From an uncultured Tissierellia bacterium (GTDB lineage: Bacteria; Bacillota; Clostridia; Tissierellales; Peptoniphilaceae): a DNA stretch of 41,775 nt. The notes below the pieces were generated by a model. It did not search any database, was not told where the DNA came from, and worked only from the letters and a program-made list of their open reading frames with translations. Within the stretch, counting starts at the first letter, position 1. Each line of letters begins with the position of its first letter. Shown piece by piece: positions 23,145 through 31,056 of this stretch. Both the position numbers and the translations under genes were made by a program. Where the stretch lies: NCBI GenBank assembly GCA_937923265.1, contig CALAJY010000037.1, positions 1-41,775 of the forward strand, written 5' to 3'.

Positions 23145-24485
23145 ATGCAAGAGTTTATTAAACCAGAGATATTATCCGGCTTCATGGAATTGCTACCGGA
23201 AGACCAGGTGCTCTTCGATCGCATCAAGGCAACCATCGAGCGAAATTTTCAGACCTATGGATTTTGGCCCTTGGACACCCCGGCCATTGAGAAAAGTGAG
23301 GTTCTGCTCGCAAAGGGAGGCGGGGAGACCACCAAGCAGATCTACCGCATTGATAAGGAAGGGAGTTCCCAGGACCAGGCTCTTCGCTTTGATTTAACGG
23401 TGCCTCTGGCCCGATTCGTGGCACAACATGCCTCCGAACTGGCATTCCCGTTTCGTCGTTACCAGATCGCGAAGGTGTACCGGGGCGAACGAAGCCAGAA
23501 GGGAAGGTACCGGGAATTTTATCAGTGCGATATCGACATCATTGGGAGGGATCAGCTTTCCCTCATGAATGATGCGGAAATTCCCTCCGTCATCGACCAC
23601 ATCTTCTCCGAGCTTGGAATTTCCACCCTTCGATTTCACATGAACAACCGCCGTCTTTTGAACGGCTTTTTCCAAAGCATCGGAATCAAGAATTGCACGG
23701 AAACCCTCCGCAGCATTGATAAGCTTGCCAAGATCGGTCAGGAGAAGGTCAACGCCCTGCTGGAAGAAGCGGGGGTGACCAAAGACCAGCAGCAGCAGAT
23801 TGAAGAATTTCTCCATCAACCGGAGGACTCTCAGGAACTCCTGGAGCAGATCGAAAAGAAATATCTGACGAAGGCACCGATTCCCGAGGAGATGCTCCAG
23901 GGTTATCGGGAGCTCAAGGAAGTCTATGAGAGAATGCAGGAGTTCGGCATCCCCAAGGAGAGAATTCGGATTGATCTTTCGATCACGCGAGGACTGGATT
24001 ATTACACGGGAACGGTCTATGAAAGCTTCTTGGACGGCTACCAATCGCTGGGGTCCGTGTGCTCCGGAGGCCGCTATGATGACCTGGCGAGCAACTTCAG
24101 CAAGGAGCATTTACCGGGGATCGGACTCTCCATCGGACTCACTCGTCTCTTCTACCAGCTGCGCTCGCAGCGGATTGTGGAACCGGATCGCGGAGACTAT
24201 TTAAAGGTCCTGGTGATTCCTATGGGAGAGGAGCAGTTCTCGTATGGAATCCGGGTGGTGAACCTTCTCCGTCAACAAGGAATTCGCAGTCAGATTTACA
24301 GCGAGTCGGGAAAAATGAAGAAAAAATTTTCTTATGCGGACCAGGTGGGAACCCAGTTTGCCTTTATTTTGGGGGAGACGGAAGCCGCAGAGGAAAAGAT
24401 CTCCGTCAAAAATCTCCGGACCGGGGACCAGGAGACGCTGTCATGGGAAGAGGCGGTTGCCCTTCTATCGAAAAAAGACAGGTAG
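23145..24485 (+). CDS. hisS: Histidyl-tRNA synthetase
   Basis: The 446-residue class II synthetase attaches histidine to tRNA-His. Motif 1 and 2 regions are present (RFDLTVPLARFVAQH near 81-95 and YRGERSQKGRYREFYQCDIDIIG). The His-specific GLDYYTGTVYE loop and motif 3 GIGLSIGLTRLFYQL are also present, with an anticodon-binding domain at the C-terminus (about 345-446). The insertion domain between motif 2 and the His loop has normal size. GAAGGGAG lies 5 bases before the ATG. It is followed after 3 bases by the thrS promoter. Confidence 0.96.
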   Translation: MQEFIKPEILSGFMELLPEDQVLFDRIKATIERNFQTYGFWPLDTPAIEKSEVLLAKGGGETTKQIYRIDKEGSSQDQALRFDLTVPLARFVAQHASELAFPFRRYQIAKVYRGERSQKGRYREFYQCDIDIIGRDQLSLMNDAEIPSVIDHIFSELGISTLRFHMNNRRLLNGFFQSIGIKNCTETLRSIDKLAKIGQEKVNALLEEAGVTKDQQQQIEEFLHQPEDSQELLEQIEKKYLTKAPIPEEMLQGYRELKEVYERMQEFGIPKERIRIDLSITRGLDYYTGTVYESFLDGYQSLGSVCSGGRYDDLASNFSKEHLPGIGLSIGLTRLFYQLRSQRIVEPDRGDYLKVLVIPMGEEQFSYGIRVVNLLRQQGIRSQIYSESGKMKKKFSYADQVGTQFAFILGETEAAEEKISVKNLRTGDQETLSWEEAVALLSKKDR

Positions 24486-24488
24486 GTC

Positions 24489-24517
24489 TTGCAATATTTT
24501 TTCCCTTGGAGTATAGT
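24489..24517 (+). promoter_or_regulatory. Promoter of thrS leader
   Basis: TTGCAA (24489-24494), exactly 17 bases, TATAGT (24512-24517), immediately after the hisS stop. The transcript would start near 24524. Confidence 0.75.
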
Positions 24518-24523
24518 AACTTC

Positions 24524-24728
24524 ATACTAAAACAAGTGAATACGGCGAGATGAAGAGAAGAGTAGGTGCCCAGGAATGGGAAAGCCAGACAGAGAGATTG
24601 GTAAGCTGCTGAAAGCCAATCCGAAATTCGGACACCGAAGACCACCTCCGATCGCTTTTTTGAATGAAGAACCAAGTAGGGTGGAACCACGATTGCATCG
24701 TCCCTAGCATGCAATCGTGGCTTTTTTT
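24524..24728 (+). promoter_or_regulatory. T-box riboswitch of thrS
   Basis: The invariant T-box AGGGTGGAACCACG is at 24678-24691. It overlaps the left arm of an 11-bp terminator stem (24687-24697 with 24710-24720, then T7), so antiterminator and terminator are exclusive. Upstream, GAAGAGTAGGTG resembles the S-turn strand of the specifier loop, GACAGAGAG the AG bulge and AAGCTGCTGAAAGCC the apical loop. Stem I then returns through ACACCGAAGACCACC. ACC (Thr) triplets at 24633, 24641 and 24644 are candidate specifiers. Uncharged tRNA-Thr should bind and allow thrS transcription. Confidence 0.95.
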
Positions 24729-24747
24729 ATGGAGAAAGGACAAGGCA

Positions 24748-26658
24748 ATGAAGATTTTAAGCAAAGATGGAAGTGCGGTGGAAGTAAAAGATGGGGCAAC
24801 GGCGTATGACTTTGCCAAAGCGATCAGCGAAGGCCTGGCAAGAAAGGCTCTTGCCGCGAAGGTGAACAAGGAGGACTGTGACCTTCGTACGGAATTGCAT
24901 GAGGGAGACCGGGTAGGGATTTACACCTTTGACGATGCGTACGGTAAACTCGCTTTTCGTCACAGCACCTCCCACGTAATGGGACAGGCCGTTCAGCGTC
25001 TCTATCCGCAGGCAAAACTTGCCATCGGACCCGCCATTGCGGACGGTTTTTATTATGACATTGACTTTGGTGAGGAATCGCTGAAAGATGAAGATCTTCC
25101 GAGGATCGAGGAAGAGATGAAGAAAATCGTGAAAGAGAAATTGGACATTGAACGCTTCACGAAATCTCGCGAGGAAGCAATCCAATTCTTCAAGGATAAG
25201 AAGGAAGACTATAAAGTCGAACTCATTGAAGATCTGCCCGAGGATGCAGAGATTTCCTTCTATCGGCAGGGAGACTGGGTTGATCTCTGTGCAGGTCCTC
25301 ACATCATGAACACGGGCGCCATCAAGGCGTTCAAGCTTACTTCTCTCGCGGGTGCCTATTGGCGAGGAGATGAAAAGAATAAGATGCTGACCCGCATCTA
25401 TGGAACTTCTTTCCCGCAGAAGAAGCTGTTGGATGAATATCTGACGCGCATGGAAGAGGCAAAGAAGAGAGACCATCGGAAAATCGGCAAGGAAATGGGA
25501 CTTTTCATGTTCTCGGAAGCGGGTCCGGGATTCCCCTTCTTCTTACCGAAGGGCATGATCCTAAAGAACACCCTGCTGGATTACTGGAGAGAGCTCCATC
25601 GCAAGGCCGGCTACCAGGAAATCTCCACGCCGATTATCCTCAATCGGAAGCTTTGGGAAACCTCCGGGCACTGGGATCATTATCGGGAGAACATGTATAC
25701 CACAAAGATCGATGATGAGGATTACGCCATCAAGCCGATGAACTGCCCGGGATCGATGCTTGTATACAATTCCCAGTCCCACAGCTATCGTGATCTTCCT
25801 TTGCGTTTGGCGGAGCTGGGCATCGTTCATCGCCATGAACTTTCCGGAGCGCTTCACGGACTTTTCCGGGTCCGCTGCTTTACCCAGGACGATTCCCACA
25901 TCTTCATGACCCCGGAGCAGATCACTTCGGAGATTAAGAATGTGGTCTCTCTGATTGATGAGGTGTATACGAAGTTTGGCTTCACCTACCACATTGAATT
26001 GTCCACTCGACCGGAGGATTCCATGGGAACGGAAGAAGAATGGGAGATGGCGACCAATGGTTTGAAGCGGGCCCTGGATGAACTGGGCCGGGATTATGAG
26101 ATCAACGAGGGAGACGGCGCATTCTATGGCCCCAAGATCGATTTCCATCTGGAGGATACCATCGGAAGAACCTGGCAGTGCGGAACCATCCAGTTGGATT
26201 TCCAGCTGCCGCAGCGCTTTGAAGCCGAATACATCGGGGCAGATGGGGAGAAACATCGTCCCATCGTCATCCACCGGGTTGTCTTCGGATCCATTGAGCG
26301 CTTCATCGGCATTCTCATTGAGCAGTACGCGGGCAACTTCCCGACCTGGCTTGCCCCCGTCCAGGTGAAACTGATTCCCGTGAACCTGGATGCCCACGGA
26401 GATTTTGCTCAGAAGATGGCCAAGGAGCTGGAGGATGTCGGGGTTCGCTGTGAGCTCGATCTTCGGAATGAAACGCTGGGCAAGAAGATTCGAGATGCCC
26501 AGGTGGAAAAAACACACTACCAGATTGTCCTTGGCGACCAGGAGATGGAAAACCATACGGTCACGGTTCGCCGCTATGGGGAGGAAAAGACGGAAACCTT
26601 GGATTGGGAAGCATTCAAGGAACGAATTCTTCAGGAGATTGCAAATCGGGAAGACTGA
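24748..26658 (+). CDS. thrS: Threonyl-tRNA synthetase
   Basis: The 636-residue enzyme has the complete bacterial layout. There is a TGS domain (1-60), an editing domain with HSTSHVMGQAVQ near 72, a class II core with the zinc cysteine in PMNC333PGSMLVY, motif 2 RHELSGALHGLFRVRCFTQDD, motif 3 HRVVFGSIERFIG and a C-terminal anticodon-binding domain. The ATG at 24748 is chosen because AAAGGA lies 7 bases upstream. An in-frame start at 24664 would translate the T-box itself. Expression is controlled by the T-box leader. The gene ends with its own terminator. Confidence 0.97.
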   Translation: MKILSKDGSAVEVKDGATAYDFAKAISEGLARKALAAKVNKEDCDLRTELHEGDRVGIYTFDDAYGKLAFRHSTSHVMGQAVQRLYPQAKLAIGPAIADGFYYDIDFGEESLKDEDLPRIEEEMKKIVKEKLDIERFTKSREEAIQFFKDKKEDYKVELIEDLPEDAEISFYRQGDWVDLCAGPHIMNTGAIKAFKLTSLAGAYWRGDEKNKMLTRIYGTSFPQKKLLDEYLTRMEEAKKRDHRKIGKEMGLFMFSEAGPGFPFFLPKGMILKNTLLDYWRELHRKAGYQEISTPIILNRKLWETSGHWDHYRENMYTTKIDDEDYAIKPMNCPGSMLVYNSQSHSYRDLPLRLAELGIVHRHELSGALHGLFRVRCFTQDDSHIFMTPEQITSEIKNVVSLIDEVYTKFGFTYHIELSTRPEDSMGTEEEWEMATNGLKRALDELGRDYEINEGDGAFYGPKIDFHLEDTIGRTWQCGTIQLDFQLPQRFEAEYIGADGEKHRPIVIHRVVFGSIERFIGILIEQYAGNFPTWLAPVQVKLIPVNLDAHGDFAQKMAKELEDVGVRCELDLRNETLGKKIRDAQVEKTHYQIVLGDQEMENHTVTVRRYGEEKTETLDWEAFKERILQEIANRED

Positions 26659-26670
26659 TTTCGGCAAGCA

Positions 26671-26703
26671 AAAAGCGGAAGCCCACCGGCTTCCGCTTTT
26701 TAT
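26671..26703 (+). terminator. Terminator of thrS
   Basis: A 13-bp perfect stem (26671-26683 AAAAGCGGAAGCC with 26688-26700) has a CACC loop. The 3' arm ends in TTTT, continuing to a fifth T. Confidence 0.9.
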
Positions 26704-26706
26704 GGT

Positions 26707-26735
26707 GAAAAAAGGCAGGAGCGAAAGCTCCTGCC
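26707..26735 (-). terminator. Terminator of infC-rpmI-rplT
   Basis: On the minus strand a 9-bp perfect stem GGCAGGAGC/GCTCCTGCC (26735-26727 with 26722-26714) has a TTTC loop and is followed by seven T. It lies 9 bases after the rplT stop. Confidence 0.92.
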
Positions 26736-26743
26736 TGTTTGTT

Positions 26744-27097
26744 TTAGTTTGCACTCGTTGCGAGTTCCACGAGCTTCTTGAAGTCCTCCGGCTGATGAAT
26801 TGCCATCTCGGACAACATCTTCCGGTTAATCTCCACATTGTTCTTCTTCAGTCCGCTCATGAACCGGGAGTAGTTCACTCCGTTCATGCGGCAAGCAGCA
26901 TTGATACGAGCGATCCACAGTCTGCGGAAGGTTCTCTTTCTCTGCTTACGACCGATGTATGCGTACTGCATGGACTTGGTGACTGCCTGCTTTGCGGTAC
27001 GGAACAATTTGGACTTTGCTCCATAATATCCCTTTGCTTGACGAAGGATATTTCTATGATTTTTCTTCGCGTTAACCGCGCCTTTAACTCTTGCCAT
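26744..27097 (-). CDS. rplT: 50S ribosomal protein L20
   Basis: This 117-residue protein is L20, a 23S rRNA-binding early assembly protein. It has the basic N-terminal helix MARVKGAVNAKKNHRNIL-K-AKGYYGAKS and the globular C-terminal domain with RLWIARINAACR and YSRFM-GLKK. GGAGG lies 8 bases before the ATG. It is the last gene of the infC-rpmI-rplT operon. In Bacillus subtilis L20 represses this operon through the infC leader, and a comparable leader exists here. Confidence 0.97.
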   Translation of the reverse strand: MARVKGAVNAKKNHRNILRQAKGYYGAKSKLFRTAKQAVTKSMQYAYIGRKQRKRTFRRLWIARINAACRMNGVNYSRFMSGLKKNNVEINRKMLSEMAIHQPEDFKKLVELATSAN

Positions 27098-27113
27098 TCT
27101 CTATGCCTCCATC

Positions 27114-27317
27114 CTAACGGGGTAACATCTTATCGATCCGCTTCATATCCGATTCACTCACGAGAGAACTCTGTCTCAGGCGACGGATACGCTTGGGTGC
27201 GTACTTGCCGGTAATATGACTCTTCCCGCTGCGGAAGCGCTTGAGCTTTCCGGACTTGGTTCTGGTAAAACGCTTAGCGGAAGCGCGATGCGTTTTCATT
27301 TTCAGTTTGTTCGCCAT
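27114..27317 (-). CDS. rpmI: 50S ribosomal protein L35
   Basis: The 67-residue very basic protein begins MANKLKMKTHRASAKRF and continues with TRTKSGKLKR-RSGKSHIT-KYAPKRIRRLR, the L35 pattern. It is a small component of the large ribosomal subunit. It lies 10 bases after infC and 16 bases before rplT, the conserved order of this operon. Confidence 0.97.
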   Translation of the reverse strand: MANKLKMKTHRASAKRFTRTKSGKLKRFRSGKSHITGKYAPKRIRRLRQSSLVSESDMKRIDKMLPR

Positions 27318-27327
27318 AATTTCCTCC

Positions 27328-27840
27328 TTATTTGTCGGAACGGGGGACCAGGAACATGATCATGTTCCGTCCTTCCATTGCCGGCTTCTTATCTACTTCG
27401 CCAACCTCTGCGGTCAATTCTACAAAGTCGTCCAATACTTCTCGTCCCAAATCCGTGTGGCCGAGTTCCCGACCTCGAAAACGAACACTCACTTTCACCT
27501 TGTCGCCGTCGCTGAGCATCTCGATGGCTTTTTTCGCCTTGGTTTCCAAATCATGATCATCGATACGAGGAGAAAGACGGATTTCGCGTACTTCCATGTT
27601 TTTTTGGTTTTTCCGCTGTTCTTTCTGCTTTTTCAAGAGATCATAACGGTATTTGCCGTAGTCCATCATCTTGCAGACTGGCGGCTTGGCTTGTGGCGAC
27701 ATCAATACGAGGTCAAGATGAGCATCTAAGGCTTTTTGATTGGCCTCTTCGGTGGACATAACGCCCAACTGCTCGCCTTCGTTATTGATGAGGCGTACTT
27801 CCTTAACGCGAATCTCTTCGTTAATTGGTAGTTCTTTAAT
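27328..27840 (-). CDS. infC: Translation initiation factor IF-3, AUU start
   Basis: The 170-residue IF-3 keeps 30S subunits apart from 50S and checks the start codon. The N-domain contains PINEEIRVKEVRLI and KPPVCKMMDYGKYRYD; the linker is Lys-rich; the C-domain has EIRLSPRIDDHDLETKAKKA and VSVRFRGREL. No ATG or GTG gives a normal N-terminus: in-frame ATGs upstream fall in the untranslated leader. The ATT at 27840 has GGGAGG 6 bases upstream and starts exactly where IF-3 should begin, matching the rare AUU start known from infC of other bacteria, which lets IF-3 repress its own translation. Confidence 0.95.
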   Translation of the reverse strand: MKELPINEEIRVKEVRLINNEGEQLGVMSTEEANQKALDAHLDLVLMSPQAKPPVCKMMDYGKYRYDLLKKQKEQRKNQKNMEVREIRLSPRIDDHDLETKAKKAIEMLSDGDKVKVSVRFRGRELGHTDLGREVLDDFVELTAEVGEVDKKPAMEGRNMIMFLVPRSDK

Positions 27841-27996
27841 AGTGCACCTCCCAGTGTTCTGTGGTTCGTTCCATCTAAAATGCCAACAAAAAAAGCAGGC
27901 AAATCGCCCACTCTCAAACATCACCGTCGACAGACAGCGCTATCAAGGAATAACCCTTCTGCAAATGCGCAGGGTGAGAGCAGGCACTCTTCTTAC
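27841..27996 (-). promoter_or_regulatory. infC leader, likely L20-type transcription attenuator
   Basis: The leader of about 155 bases has three segments, read on the minus strand. GCCTGCTCTC at 27985-27976 and GCCTGC followed by T7 at 27900-27888 can each pair with GAGAGTGGGC at 27915-27906. Pairing with the first is a long-range antiterminator-like stem; pairing with the second is a terminator. This is the logic of the L20-controlled infC leader known in Bacillus subtilis, though I cannot confirm the L20 site. In-frame ATGs in the leader are not used for infC. Confidence 0.65.
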
Positions 27997-28002
27997 TCAG
28001 CT

Positions 28003-28031
28003 ACTATACCGAAGAATCGCGGAAAAGTCAA
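28003..28031 (-). promoter_or_regulatory. Promoter of infC operon
   Basis: On the minus strand TTGACT (28031-28026), exactly 17 bases, TATAGT (28008-28003). The start would be near 27996, about 155 bases before infC. The remaining gap up to ktrB (28032-28146) holds only a weak plus-strand candidate (TTTCAT 28089, 17 bases, TATTCT 28112). Confidence 0.8.
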
Positions 28032-28146
28032 CCAAGTTCTCCTTTTTCTTTTGGAAGATGGCGGGGGAGGTCTTTCCCGTTTAGCTCTTTTCATTTATCA
28101 TTAAGAGGACATATTCTATTGACAACAAATCGAAGAAAGGCGAAAA

Positions 28147-29502
28147 ATGCTACGATTGAAGAAAAAATTGAAGCTGACGGATCGACTGGAGAAGGACCCG
28201 CCACTTTTCTTTTTGGTTGGCTACTTATTAGTGATTTCTCTGGGGACGATCCTCCTGCTTCTGCCCCCTTCCCATCGCGGAGGGATGCTTTCGCCAGTGG
28301 ATTGCTTTTTTGTTTCGACATCGGCGGTCTGCGTAACGGGTTTGTCCCCGCTGGTCACTGCAGAAGCCTGGACCGGTTTTGGGCAGCTTGTGATCCTGGC
28401 CTTGATTCAGTTGGGAGGCTTCGGGATCATGACGGCCGTGGCGGCTTTTGGCTTGGTCACGCGGAAGCACTTTGATCTGAAAGAGCGCGTGGCATTGATG
28501 GAGGAGAAGGGCCAAAATGGCCCGGGAGGAATGATCCGCCTCCTCAAATTCATCTTACTCAGCACCTTCCTCATCGAGGGCGTGGGAGCAATTCTGCTCG
28601 CCTTGGAGTTTGTTCCTCGGCTTGGTCTTGCTTCCGGAATCTGGGCATCGGTGTTTCACTCCATTTCCGCCTTCTGTAACGCGGGTTTTGATATCATTGG
28701 GCCCAACAGTTTAAGCCCCTTTCAAAACAATGTCATCTGTTTGCTCACCTTCGGCTTCCTCATTGCCATCGCGGGAATCGGCTATACGGTGTATTTGGAT
28801 CTGTTGACAAAAAAGGCCTACCATCGCTTGTCCCTTCACACGAAGGTGGTTCTCACCGCCACGGTCTTTCTTTTGACCTTTGGAACGCTGTGCTTTTATC
28901 TTTTGGAAAAGGATAATCCGCAGAGCTTCGGTCCCCTTTCTGAGGGGGCAAAATGGCTCAATGCCTTTTTCCAATCGGTAACGACGAGGACGGCCGGCTT
29001 TTTCTCGGTGGACCAAAGCAGCCTCAGCAACGGGTCGGTTCTCCTGACCATCTTTCTCATGTTCATCGGCGGGTCACCGGCAGGAACCGCGGGCGGAATT
29101 AAGACCACAACCTTTATTGCAATATCTTTGGGCTGTATTTCAGAGATTCGAGAAGCGAAAGACGTCACGATCTTTCATCGCAATCTTTCCCGGGACATCA
29201 TCCGAAAGGCCTTTATCATTTTCACCTGGTCCCTCTTTTGGTGCAATTTTGTTTGGCTGCTCCTGGTCCTGAGCAACCCGGGGCTAAACGTGTTGAATTT
29301 ACTGTTTGAAACAATATCCGCCTTTGGAACGGTGGGGTTGACAAGGGGAATCACCGGCAATCTCAACGTGATCGGGAAATTGCTCATTGCGGGGACGATG
29401 ATCCTGGGAAAGTTGGGACCTCTGACCATGTTCTATGCCCTTGCGCCGGAGGAAAGAAAACGGAAGAACCGCTTGGCCGAGGAGGATATCTCCATCGGCT
29501 AA
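28147..29502 (+). CDS. ktrB: Potassium uptake channel subunit KtrB/TrkH
   Basis: The 451-residue membrane protein has four M1-P-M2 repeats. The four selectivity-filter loops are visible: TSAVCVTGLS, SAFCNAGFD, SVTTRTAGFFS and SAFGTVGLTR, each with the single conserved glycine. The middle shows the MFIGGSPAGTAGGIKT gating-loop motif. The protein imports K+ with Na+ and works with the cytoplasmic KtrA ring encoded just after it. The ribosome site GAAAGG is modest. It diverges from the infC operon. Confidence 0.95.
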   Translation: MLRLKKKLKLTDRLEKDPPLFFLVGYLLVISLGTILLLLPPSHRGGMLSPVDCFFVSTSAVCVTGLSPLVTAEAWTGFGQLVILALIQLGGFGIMTAVAAFGLVTRKHFDLKERVALMEEKGQNGPGGMIRLLKFILLSTFLIEGVGAILLALEFVPRLGLASGIWASVFHSISAFCNAGFDIIGPNSLSPFQNNVICLLTFGFLIAIAGIGYTVYLDLLTKKAYHRLSLHTKVVLTATVFLLTFGTLCFYLLEKDNPQSFGPLSEGAKWLNAFFQSVTTRTAGFFSVDQSSLSNGSVLLTIFLMFIGGSPAGTAGGIKTTTFIAISLGCISEIREAKDVTIFHRNLSRDIIRKAFIIFTWSLFWCNFVWLLLVLSNPGLNVLNLLFETISAFGTVGLTRGITGNLNVIGKLLIAGTMILGKLGPLTMFYALAPEERKRKNRLAEEDISIG

Positions 29503-29532
29503 AGAATGGAAGGCTATCATAAGGAGGAAGGT

Positions 29533-30195
29533 ATGGCAGAAAAGAAAGAGAGCTTTGCGGTCATCGGCTGTGGCCGTTTTGGGACGAATTTAGCCCTGAC
29601 CCTGGCCAGTTTGGGCCATGAGGTTCTGTGCGTGGATTCGGATGAGGATAAGATCAATGATCTTGCGAACTATGTGACCTATGCGGTGCAGGCGAATGTG
29701 AGCCAGGAGGGAGCTCTGGACGGCATTGGCTTATCCAATGTGGATTGTGCGGTGGTCGGTCTTGGCTCCGACTTCGAGGCTTCCATCATGGCCACGTCCA
29801 TCTGCAAGGAGAAGAAGATTCCTCGCATCGTTGCCAAGGCACGGAATGAACGACACGTGCGCATTCTCAGAAAGGTTGGGGCCACAAAGGTTGTCCTTCC
29901 CGAGAAGGAGATGGGAATCCGCTTGGCACATGCCATGTCGAAGAAATCCATTTTCGATTACATCGAACTTTCGCAGGACTACTCCATTGCGGAAATTTCG
30001 ATACCCGAGTCATGGGTGGGTAAGAAAATCATTGACCTGGATATTCGCCAGGCCTACCACGTGAGTATCTTAGGCATCAGCAATGCCGACTTCATCACCA
30101 TCAATCCCAAGCCGGAGGACGCCTTCCGGGAGGGAGACCATATTTTCGTCATCGGTGAGAATGAGGCGATTGTGGAACTCGATCAGATGGAATAG
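29533..30195 (+). CDS. ktrA: Potassium uptake regulatory subunit KtrA (RCK protein)
   Basis: The 220-residue cytoplasmic protein has an RCK-N Rossmann domain with VIGCGRFGTNLA and an acidic residue at the end of the second strand (CVDSDEDK), which binds ATP/ADP or NAD. A C-terminal RCK-C domain follows (about 140-220). Octameric rings of KtrA gate KtrB, and c-di-AMP commonly binds the RCK-C domain in Firmicutes. The ATG at 29533 has AAGGAGG 5 bases upstream, better than the ATG at 29506. It is cotranscribed with ktrB and ends 2 bases before the next gene. Confidence 0.95.
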   Translation: MAEKKESFAVIGCGRFGTNLALTLASLGHEVLCVDSDEDKINDLANYVTYAVQANVSQEGALDGIGLSNVDCAVVGLGSDFEASIMATSICKEKKIPRIVAKARNERHVRILRKVGATKVVLPEKEMGIRLAHAMSKKSIFDYIELSQDYSIAEISIPESWVGKKIIDLDIRQAYHVSILGISNADFITINPKPEDAFREGDHIFVIGENEAIVELDQME

Positions 30196-30197
30196 CC

Positions 30198-31049
30198 ATG
30201 ATTTCTGCAAAGCGAATTCGAAAGTTGCGAACGGCCCACGGACGGAAAAAGGAAGGGGCCTTTCTTGTGGAAACCCACAAGCTGGTGGCGGATGCCCTTG
30301 GTTCCGGATGGAAGCCGGACGTTCTCATCTGTCCCAGGGGGCGGCAAAAAGAATTTTCGGAAAGGCTCACTCAGGATTTGTCCCGTTTCTCGGGGTTGGA
30401 TCCGGAAGGCGTGCTTTCCGAGCTCCTCTGGCAGGAATGGGAGGAAAAGGAGTTTCTTGAACTCTCTCAGATGGATCACCCGGATGGGCTCTTTGCGGTT
30501 TTCCGGGGAAGACTGGCGGAAAACTGGTCCGAGACGGGGGAAACTTTTCCCGACGGGGAGAATAGGATAAAATCATCCTGTAAGAAGGCCCTCCCGGATC
30601 CTAAGATTCTTCTTCTGGATGGCCTGCAGGATCCCGGCAATGTGGGCACCGTTTTGCGGTCTGCGGAGGCTTTCGGGGTTCACACCGTCATGTCATGGAA
30701 CACCGTGGATTATGAAAACATGAAGGTGCTTCGGGCTTCCATGGGAGCCTGCTTTCGCTTACGACTGGTTGAGGGAAAGGCGGAGGAGATTCTTCCCGAC
30801 TTAAAGAGGCGCGGTTACTGCCTTCTTGGAGCGGATATGGAAGGGACTCCTCTTTTTCAGTATGATTTTCCAAGTCCCGCGATGCTGGTGATTGGAAATG
30901 AGGGAAATGGGCTGAGCACCTATGTGCGGGAGCAGGTAGACCGGGTTTTGTCGATCCCGATGGAAGGGGCAGGAGAAAGCTTAAACGCGGCGGCGAGTGC
31001 CGTTGTCTTTTTATACGAATGGAATCGTCCAAGCGGACGGGGAAAGTGA
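30198..31049 (+). CDS. TrmH/SpoU-family RNA 2'-O-methyltransferase
   Basis: This 283-residue SPOUT methyltransferase has an N-terminal L30e-like substrate-binding domain (1-110, with EGAFLVETHKLVADAL) and then a variable linker. The knotted SAM domain has the three motifs: LDGLQDPGNVGTVLRSAEAFG, MLVIGNEGNGLS and IPMEGAGESLNAAASAVVFLYEW. Motif 3 has NAAAS where many relatives have NVSVA. Relatives methylate ribose in 23S rRNA or tRNA, and the site is not predictable. The ribosome site is weak and the start is 2 bases after ktrA, so translation is probably coupled. This gene commonly precedes pheST in Firmicutes. Confidence 0.93.
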   Translation: MISAKRIRKLRTAHGRKKEGAFLVETHKLVADALGSGWKPDVLICPRGRQKEFSERLTQDLSRFSGLDPEGVLSELLWQEWEEKEFLELSQMDHPDGLFAVFRGRLAENWSETGETFPDGENRIKSSCKKALPDPKILLLDGLQDPGNVGTVLRSAEAFGVHTVMSWNTVDYENMKVLRASMGACFRLRLVEGKAEEILPDLKRRGYCLLGADMEGTPLFQYDFPSPAMLVIGNEGNGLSTYVREQVDRVLSIPMEGAGESLNAAASAVVFLYEWNRPSGRGK

Positions 31050-31056
31050 GGATTTG

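Noticed and set aside
23394..24110. Minus-strand open frame of 238 codons opposite hisS
   Set aside because: Shadow of hisS with no ribosome site or known domain.
24664..24747. Extension of thrS into the leader
   Set aside because: It translates the T-box and terminator. ThrRS begins with the TGS domain at MKIL.
25561..26838. Long minus-strand open frame of 425 codons opposite thrS
   Set aside because: It is antisense to a highly conserved synthetase, has no recognisable motif and spans the terminators and the end of rplT. It is a by-product of thrS codon use.
27841..27924. infC starting at ATG 27924
   Set aside because: It would add 28 residues with Cys/Trp-rich non-family sequence encoded by the leader. 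The ribosome site and family alignment point to ATT at 27840.
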